From the NCBI GenBank assembly GCA_002497075.1, contig DAML01000012.1:18567-36754 (forward strand): a DNA stretch of 18,188 nucleotides. Reading direction: 5' to 3'. Source of the stretch: Methanomassiliicoccaceae archaeon UBA472. GTDB lineage: Archaea; Thermoplasmatota; Thermoplasmata; Methanomassiliicoccales; UBA472. This document shows positions 12,660 to 18,188 of the stretch, one piece after another; position 1 is the first letter of the stretch; each line of letters starts with the position of its first letter. The notes under the pieces were generated by a model, which saw nothing but the letters and a program-made list of their open reading frames with translations, searched no databases and was not told the origin of the DNA. The position numbers and the translations under genes were made by a program.

Positions 12660-15600
12660 TTATGTTATCATTTCCCCGCAGAGCAGCTCCGCCTGTTCGA
12701 TGATGTTCCTGGTCGCCGCTTCCTGTTTGTCCGGCGGGTAATCGTACTTGCGCAGGATCCGTTTCACCATGCGCCGCATATTAGCCTTCGCGTTCTCCCG
12801 GACGCTCCAATCGATGCTGATGTTCTTGTTGATGGTGTCCGTGATGTCCTTGGCGATGCCTCGCAGCACCTCGTCGCCGAGCACCTTGACCGCGCTATCG
12901 TTAGTCTCTAAAGCATCGTAGAACGCCAGCTCCGCTTCGTTGAGACCGAGCTTCTCCCCACGCTCCTGCGCCTCCTTCATCTTCTTGGCCATCTCGATGA
13001 GGAGTTCGATCACCTGCGCCGTGGTCACCGCCCGCTGCTCGTATTTGGTGATGGCCTCCGCCAGCATGGCCGAGAAGGCCTTGGATTGCGTGGCGTTGCT
13101 CTTGCGCATCCGCTTGGTCTCGTCCTTGAGCAGGCGGTTCAGCAGCTCGACCGCAAGGTTCCGCTGCGGTATCTTCCTGACCTCGGCCAGGAACTCCTCC
13201 GAAAGGATGGAGATGTCCGGTTTCTTCAGGCCGACCGCATCGAAGATGTCGATTATCTGATCGCTGATGATTGCGCCTTGCACGATCTGCCGGATGGCCA
13301 GGTCCAGCTCGTCCTTGGGGGTGCCGCCGCCCGTATCCTTGGCGATGCTTGCCTTGACTGCCTGGAAGAATCCGACATCGTCCCTGATACCTTTGGCCTC
13401 ATCGTTCGCGGACGCCAGGGCGAATGCCTGGGACAGTTCCGTTACGGCTCGGGAGTAACGTTCCTTGCCCTTGTCCAATCCTAGAACGTAATCCGCACCG
13501 TTAGCGATCAACCTAGTCCGCTGCACCGCCGTGCCGTTCTGCCAGCCCGAGTAATCGAACCTGTGCATCATGCCGCAGCAGATCTCGTACTTCTCCAGCA
13601 TGACCGCCACGGCCTCAGCCTGATCGTAGGTTGCCTTGCCCTTTCCTCCGCTCTGCGTGTAGATGGCCATGGCCTTGCGCAATTGGTCCGCCAGGCCGAG
13701 GTAATCGACAACGAGACCTCCGGGCTTGTCCCGGAAGACCCGGTTCACGCGGGCGATTGCCTGCATGAGATTGTGCCCCTTCATGGGCTTGTCCAGGTAC
13801 ATGGTGTGCAGACAAGGCGCATCGAATCCGGTAAGCCACATGTCCCGCACTATGACGATCTTGAACGTGTCGGCCGGGTCCTTGAAGCGGTTGGCCAACG
13901 CCTCCCGTCTTGACTTGTTCCGTATGTGCGGCCCCCATCCCTCGGGGTCCGCGGCGGAACCGGTCATGACTATCTTGAGGGCGCCCTTCGCATCATCCTC
14001 GTCGTGCCATTCCGGTTTGAGTTTGATGATCTCATTGTACAGCTCCACGCAGATGCGCCGGGACATGCAGACGATCATGGCCTTACCTTCCATGGCCGCC
14101 TGCCGCTTGTCGTAATGAGCCACTAGGTCCTGGGCCACGAGCTTCAGGCGTTTGTCGGTGCCGACCAGCGCCTCGATTGCCGCCCACTTGGTCTTCAGCT
14201 TGTCCTTCTCGAACTGCTCTTCACCCTCGGTGACGTCCTCGAACTTGTCATCCACCTTGGGCTTTTCGTTCTCATTGAGCGCTATCTTGGCCAGGCGTCC
14301 TTCATAGTATATGGGTACGGTCGCTCCATCCTCCACGGCGCGTTGGATGTCGTAAACGCTGATGTAGTCCCCGAACACCGCGCGGGTGCTCTTGTCCTCC
14401 AGTTCCAACGGTGTGCCGGTGAATCCGATGAAGGAGGCGTTCGGCAACGCGTCGCGCATGTGCCGGGCGAATCCGTCGATGAAGTCGTATTGCGAGCGAT
14501 GAGCCTCGTCAGCGATCACCACGATGTTGCGGCGGTCCGAGAGGGCGGGAAGATGCACTTCGCTTTTATCGGGGAAAAACTTCTGGATGGTGGTGAATAC
14601 TACGCCGCCAGAGGCCACGTTCAGCAATTTCTGCAAGTGCTCGCGTGACTCGGCCTGCACCGGCCTCTGCCGCAGCAGGTCGTGGCAGGAACAGAACGTG
14701 CCATAGAGCTGATCGTCCAAGTCGTTGCGGTCCGTGATGACCACGATTGTCGGATTCGAGGTCCTCGAATCATGGATGATTCGCCCGGCGTAGAAGGCCA
14801 TGGTTAGCGATTTGCCGGAACCTTGCGTGTGCCAGACCACGCCAATCTGTCGGCTGCCTTCTGGCGATATGGCCGCCGCGGTCGTCTCCACGGACTTGCG
14901 CACGGCGTGGAACTGATGGTATCCAGCAACCTTCTTGATCTTCGTCCCTTTCTCATTGTCCTCGAAGACGATGAATGAACGTAGCAGGTCCAGCAGGTTG
15001 CGCTTCTCGAATACGCCATGCAAAAGCACCTCGACCTGCGGCGTGGATTTTGGAGCAATAACCTCTCCGTCCATGGTCCTCCACCACATGAAGCGCTCGC
15101 GATTGGAGGAGATGGTGCCGTACCGAGCTTCGATACCGTCGGAGATCACCAGTAGCTCGTTGAAGTGAAAGAGGGATGGTGTCTCCTTCTTGTACGTCTG
15201 GAGCTGGTTGAAGGCGCTCCAGATGGTGGCCTTCTCGTCGGCAGGGTTCTTCAGTTCGAGAACTGCGATCGGAAGGCCGTTGATGAACACGACCACGTCC
15301 GGCCGCCTGTTCCTGTCCCCCTCATGAACGGTGTACTGGTTTACAACAAGGAACTCGTTGTTACTGATGTCGTTGAAATCAATGAGGTGGACCTTGTCGC
15401 CGGCGATGGTCCCGTCCTTGCGCTTGTACTCCACGTCCACGCCCTCGATAAGCATCCGATGGAAGGCGTAGTTCGAATCTATCAGGGACGGGGAGGCGAC
15501 GGTCTTGAGCTTGGCCAGGGCGTCGGTGATGGCCGAATCGGGAATGCGGGGATTGATGACCTTCAGGTTGCGTTCGAGGCGGTCCGTCAGAACGATATCA

Positions 15601-15725
15601 CGGTAGCTGTTTCTTTCAGGACATTCGCCATCAGGCGCGATGTCGAGGCCGGAAACGTATTCGTAACCCAAGCCTCTGAACCACTCAATGACCGCTTCCT
15701 CTAACTCGGACTCAGTGAACGCCAT
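12660..15725 (-). CDS. hsdR: Type I restriction enzyme, R subunit (endonuclease and translocase)
   Basis: A 1021-residue protein, the usual size for HsdR. The nuclease domain carries RPDVVVFINGLPIAVLELK, with Asp143, Glu157 and Lys159 forming the PD-(D/E)xK site. The superfamily 2 translocase follows: Walker A TQGSGKS at 300-306, DEAH at 406-409, motif III GFTGTP at 434-439, and a late helicase motif region including LDKPMKGHNLMQAIARVNR at about 670-690. The C-terminal 250 residues are helical and would dock to the HsdM/HsdS core. The subunit pulls DNA past the complex by ATP hydrolysis and cuts far from the recognition site when it is unmethylated. Every main motif looks intact. Its ATG lies 20 bases after the stop of the small ORF at 15746-15973, so the two are probably co-transcribed. 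The ribosome site before the ATG is weak. Confidence 0.97.
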   Translation of the reverse strand: MAFTESELEEAVIEWFRGLGYEYVSGLDIAPDGECPERNSYRDIVLTDRLERNLKVINPRIPDSAITDALAKLKTVASPSLIDSNYAFHRMLIEGVDVEYKRKDGTIAGDKVHLIDFNDISNNEFLVVNQYTVHEGDRNRRPDVVVFINGLPIAVLELKNPADEKATIWSAFNQLQTYKKETPSLFHFNELLVISDGIEARYGTISSNRERFMWWRTMDGEVIAPKSTPQVEVLLHGVFEKRNLLDLLRSFIVFEDNEKGTKIKKVAGYHQFHAVRKSVETTAAAISPEGSRQIGVVWHTQGSGKSLTMAFYAGRIIHDSRTSNPTIVVITDRNDLDDQLYGTFCSCHDLLRQRPVQAESREHLQKLLNVASGGVVFTTIQKFFPDKSEVHLPALSDRRNIVVIADEAHRSQYDFIDGFARHMRDALPNASFIGFTGTPLELEDKSTRAVFGDYISVYDIQRAVEDGATVPIYYEGRLAKIALNENEKPKVDDKFEDVTEGEEQFEKDKLKTKWAAIEALVGTDKRLKLVAQDLVAHYDKRQAAMEGKAMIVCMSRRICVELYNEIIKLKPEWHDEDDAKGALKIVMTGSAADPEGWGPHIRNKSRREALANRFKDPADTFKIVIVRDMWLTGFDAPCLHTMYLDKPMKGHNLMQAIARVNRVFRDKPGGLVVDYLGLADQLRKAMAIYTQSGGKGKATYDQAEAVAVMLEKYEICCGMMHRFDYSGWQNGTAVQRTRLIANGADYVLGLDKGKERYSRAVTELSQAFALASANDEAKGIRDDVGFFQAVKASIAKDTGGGTPKDELDLAIRQIVQGAIISDQIIDIFDAVGLKKPDISILSEEFLAEVRKIPQRNLAVELLNRLLKDETKRMRKSNATQSKAFSAMLAEAITKYEQRAVTTAQVIELLIEMAKKMKEAQERGEKLGLNEAELAFYDALETNDSAVKVLGDEVLRGIAKDITDTINKNISIDWSVRENAKANMRRMVKRILRKYDYPPDKQEAATRNIIEQAELLCGEMIT

Positions 15726-15745
15726 GAAACCACATCAATGGCGAT

Positions 15746-15973
15746 CTATTGATCCTTCATAATTTTCAAGAAGTCGCTCTCGGATGCTTTGTATACAGCT
15801 AATTTCTTAGCTTTTAAGGCGTTCTCGAACTCTTCCCAGGAAATATCTTCGTACTTATCACTTGGATTTTTACGAATCTGGACTACTTCAGATCCTTTGA
15901 TTTTACAGGGTTTGAGACTATACTCCCGGGCAATCTTCTTCAGTTCGGTAATGCTGATCTTATTCATTGTCAT
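15746..15973 (-). CDS. Small unknown protein inside the type I restriction locus
   Basis: A 75-residue protein lying between hsdS and hsdR. The frame can be opened by GTG at 15997, but ATG at 15973 (GGGGCGAG just upstream) or ATG at 15967 look better. The first half (ISITELKKIAREYSLKPCKIK) has the pattern of the Rho_N/SAP/HeH helix-extended-loop-helix fold, often a DNA or RNA binding unit. The second half (YEDISWEEFENALKAKKLAVYKAS...FLKIMKD) is helical and ends basic. I cannot name a family. A TATA-like AAAAATATAT at about 16005-16014 would start transcription at about 15980, giving this ORF and hsdR a promoter separate from hsdM-hsdS. Possible roles, all inference: a timing regulator of hsdR, a subunit that tunes restriction, or a passenger. 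It ends in TAG. Confidence 0.6.
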   Translation of the reverse strand: MTMNKISITELKKIAREYSLKPCKIKGSEVVQIRKNPSDKYEDISWEEFENALKAKKLAVYKASESDFLKIMKDQ

Positions 15974-16000
15974 GGTTCTCGCCCCAACTATTCCCACCTA

Positions 16001-16015
16001 CCAATATATTTTTCA
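16001..16015 (-). promoter_or_regulatory. Possible internal promoter for the small ORF and hsdR
   Basis: On the - strand AAAAATATATTGG lies just before the stop codon of hsdS ends its message, about 30-40 bases upstream of the ATG at 15973. Spacing fits an archaeal TATA box for a short-leader transcript. It would let hsdR be expressed apart from the methylase genes. Confidence 0.4.
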
Positions 16016-16017
16016 AC

Positions 16018-17370
16018 CTATATATTTACCCCTATTCCATTAACTCTAATTTCACCGCTAATAAGCTTCGGAAGAAGAGAATCCCGTAATTCGACTAGTG
16101 TTCTATTCTCCTTCTCGTTGTTCAAAATTGCAGATAATTGCTGGTCAACATGGCTATTGAATATCCCTATCAGTTCAGATGGTGGAGCCAGCATCTTGAG
16201 TTTCTTGAACGATCCCTTACTCACTTCCAGAAAGGTCGAACCGTTGGCCACGGATTTGATGTACTCCATTTTGAAAGAACTCCAGAAGTAGATGTAAGAT
16301 GGCGAAAGGGACGACTTGCTCGCAGCAGCAATAATTCCCTGATTGATCGCTACATCAACATCGTTGAATGCCATGTAACCTATAGGAGCCCTTGAAGAAA
16401 GAAGGAATGATCCTTTTCTGATGATTCCGGATCCGATTTGAGATAATCCTTCATCGGTTATCGAGCGTTCTGTTGATACCAGATAAGATGATGACACGGT
16501 AGAGAGATCTTTGGGGGTCGCGAATGGGATAGAACCTCCCCAATATCCTGCTACTTTTGTACTGGGAGTCGTTCCTCCCAATATGTCGTAATAATCTTGA
16601 ATTGCCCCAATCTTCCACCCCTTCGGAATCTCCCCTAACTCCGAGTCCTCGAACTGGTCCGGGAACAGGGCGGCGGTCTCCGCGTCCATGCCGAACGGCT
16701 GCCGCCCCTCGGCCTTGGCACGTACCGGATCGAAGTCGATGAACCAGGACTTGAACAGGGCGCGGGCGATGCCCTCCAAGGTCTCGTTCATGCGCCGGTT
16801 GAGTTCGATCTTGTCGTCCAGGGTGCCGAGGATGTGGGCGATGGTGCGTTGCTCTTCTAACGATGGGTAGTAAATGGGAAGGCCTTCCATTATGGAAGTG
16901 TTGAGAGATGGCATGGTCGCACCCACGGCAATACTATTAATGTGGTTAACAAAGCCAGTTAACCCAAAAAACCATGACAAGAAACCTGAATCAATCTTAG
17001 CTGGATCTGGTCTAACTCTTATGCACCGACCAGAGAAGAGCCATCCATCTTCAGTTTTTCTTATTAACGCCCTTCTATCAACTGAACCAACTCGGCTAAA
17101 AACTATGTCGCCTTCTTTCAACGAATATCTACCCAATCGTTCCCGATCGGCATCGCTCACTCGTGGTACATCAGTCGATTCGATGCGATTCTCTCCCAGG
17201 TTTTCTACTGTTACAATAGGAGTGCCGACATCAACATAGTCCTTCTGATGTAGCTGACTGCCGAATGGACCGGTTTGAATACCACCTTCAGCATGGCACA
17301 AGTCCTTAAGTCGTGCAGATTCGTGTGATTTACGCATCAGACCATATTCTGTATCTATGTAATCATCCAT
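16018..17370 (-). CDS. hsdS: Type I restriction-modification specificity subunit
   Basis: A 450-residue protein, normal length for HsdS. It has the usual two halves: target recognition domain 1 (about 15-168, with IQTGPFGSQLHQKDY and GDIVFSRVGSVDRRALI), a central conserved coiled region (about 169-222, EEQRTIAHILGTLDDKIELN and LFKSWFIDFDPV), domain 2 (about 250-398, GGTTPSTKVAGYWGG and GSFLLSSRAPIGYM), and a C-terminal conserved helix (about 400-443, ending LRDSLLPKLISGEIRV). Each recognition domain reads one half of a bipartite DNA site; the site itself cannot be predicted. Both recognition domains are coded by DNA clearly richer in A/T than the central region, a common sign of domain exchange. 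The start overlaps the end of hsdM by 8 bases (ATGGATGA), so translation of the two is coupled. It ends in TAG. Confidence 0.95.
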   Translation of the reverse strand: MDDYIDTEYGLMRKSHESARLKDLCHAEGGIQTGPFGSQLHQKDYVDVGTPIVTVENLGENRIESTDVPRVSDADRERLGRYSLKEGDIVFSRVGSVDRRALIRKTEDGWLFSGRCIRVRPDPAKIDSGFLSWFFGLTGFVNHINSIAVGATMPSLNTSIMEGLPIYYPSLEEQRTIAHILGTLDDKIELNRRMNETLEGIARALFKSWFIDFDPVRAKAEGRQPFGMDAETAALFPDQFEDSELGEIPKGWKIGAIQDYYDILGGTTPSTKVAGYWGGSIPFATPKDLSTVSSSYLVSTERSITDEGLSQIGSGIIRKGSFLLSSRAPIGYMAFNDVDVAINQGIIAAASKSSLSPSYIYFWSSFKMEYIKSVANGSTFLEVSKGSFKKLKMLAPPSELIGIFNSHVDQQLSAILNNEKENRTLVELRDSLLPKLISGEIRVNGIGVNI

Positions 17371-18188
17371 CGAACCCCAGCTCCTTCAGGTTCTTCATGA
17401 TGACCTGGTCCAACTCCCTTGACTTATCCATCAGCTCTTTGAGCTGCCCGGTTAAGGACCGCATCTTCTCCTCGAAGTCTTCGCCGTCGTCCTCCACGTC
17501 CTCCGCGCCGACGTAGCGCCCCGGCGTCAGGATGAATCCATGCTTCACAATTTCTACGAAATCCGCAGATTTACAGAATCCTGGCACGTCTTGGTATTGA
17601 TTCGTTTCCGACTCATCCCCGCGCCAGGCGTGATAGGTGGCGGCGATCTTCTGCACGTCCTCCTCCGTAAGCTCCCTATGCACCCGGTCGATAAGCGTGC
17701 CCATCTTCCTAGCGTCGATGAAAAGGACCTGCTTCCTGCGGTCCCGGAATCGGTTGTTCTGCTTGTCCTTCGATAGGAACCAGAGGCACGCCGGTATTTG
17801 CGTGGAGTAGAAGAGTTGACCGGGAAGGGCAACCATGCAATCGACCAGGTCGGCTTCCAGAATCGCCTTCCTGATCTCCCCTTCGCCGGACTGATTCGAG
17901 GACATGCTGCCGTTAGCGAGGACGAAACCGGCCTGTCCCTTTGGATTCAGGTGATGGATGAAGTGCTGTACCCAGGCGAAGTTGGCGTTACCTTTCGGTG
18001 GCGTGCCGTATTTCCAGCGCACATCGTCCTTCAGGCGTTCGCCGCCCCAATCGCTGCTGTTGAAGGGCGGGTTCGCCAGTATGTAATCAGCCTTCAGATC
18101 AGGGTGCAAGTCCGCATGAAAACTATCGGCAGCCCGATCGCCCAGATTGTTGTCGATCCCTCGGATGGCCAGGTTCATCTTGGCCAGC
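17363..18188 (-). CDS. hsdM: Type I restriction-modification DNA methyltransferase subunit, C-terminal part
   Basis: The gene runs off the right edge; the last 275 or so codons are present. The first visible residues, LAKMNLAIRGID, are typical of HsdM and lie inside the protein, so the Met in them is not the start. The motif IV NPPF, in the phrase DYILANPPFN, is that of N6-adenine methyltransferases. It is followed by FAWVQHFIHHLNPKGQAGFVLANG and by LPGQLFYSTQIPACLWFLSK, both conserved in HsdM. The C-terminal helical tail (EDFEEKMRSLTGQLKELMDKSRELD...) contacts HsdS. The enzyme methylates adenine in both halves of the site chosen by HsdS to protect host DNA. S-adenosyl-methionine motif I lies outside the window. 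Confidence 0.96.
   Translation of the reverse strand, partial: LAKMNLAIRGIDNNLGDRAADSFHADLHPDLKADYILANPPFNSSDWGGERLKDDVRWKYGTPPKGNANFAWVQHFIHHLNPKGQAGFVLANGSMSSNQSGEGEIRKAILEADLVDCMVALPGQLFYSTQIPACLWFLSKDKQNNRFRDRRKQVLFIDARKMGTLIDRVHRELTEEDVQKIAATYHAWRGDESETNQYQDVPGFCKSADFVEIVKHGFILTPGRYVGAEDVEDDGEDFEEKMRSLTGQLKELMDKSRELDQVIMKNLKELGFDG

Overview
The window looks archaeal, most likely a GC-rich euryarchaeote of the Thermoplasmatota / methanogen-related type. The reasons are A/T-rich TATA-like boxes about 25-30 bases before likely start sites, short or absent leaders in front of several genes, GGTGA/GGAGG-type ribosome sites, GTG and TTG starts, and gene families common in such archaea (class III hybrid-cluster protein, Lrp-type regulator with a cysteine tail, large secreted metallopeptidases). 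The lineage call is inference. No rRNA, tRNA, CRISPR array or transposase was seen.

Left part (1-5480): the N-terminus of an ABC transporter ATPase runs off the left edge. It is preceded on the same strand by a small flavodoxin-family protein. Divergent from these, on the + strand, is a pair: a DUF998 membrane protein and a DUF2164 protein. Next, on the - strand, come an unknown 143-residue protein, a bile-acid:sodium-symporter-like transporter, and a secreted HExxH metallopeptidase with a hairpin terminator.

Middle (5480-9070): hcp (hydroxylamine reductase / hybrid-cluster protein) is on the - strand, with all seven hybrid-cluster ligands and its own hairpin terminator. It is divergent from an Lrp/AsnC-type regulator with a five-cysteine C-terminal tail, and the AT-rich interval between them has a near-palindrome at its exact centre. 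This looks like a nitrosative/oxidative stress switch. A Fic AMP-transferase-type protein with an N-terminal inhibitory motif and a C-terminal winged helix follows. Its upstream region carries two almost identical 37-bp repeats built from 10-bp units, which look like operators.

Right part (9071-18188, all - strand): a large membrane-anchored metzincin-like peptidase, then an AT-rich accessory stretch with a gene interrupted by an in-frame TGA and a 73-residue two-helix membrane protein with a leaderless promoter. A type I restriction-modification locus then runs to the right edge: hsdM (cut by the edge), hsdS, a small unknown ORF and hsdR. hsdM and hsdS overlap by 8 bases. The small ORF sits between hsdS and hsdR behind what looks like an internal promoter. 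The most promising leads are the hcp switch, the Fic operators, the small ORF in the restriction locus and the interrupted gene with its neighbouring small membrane protein.
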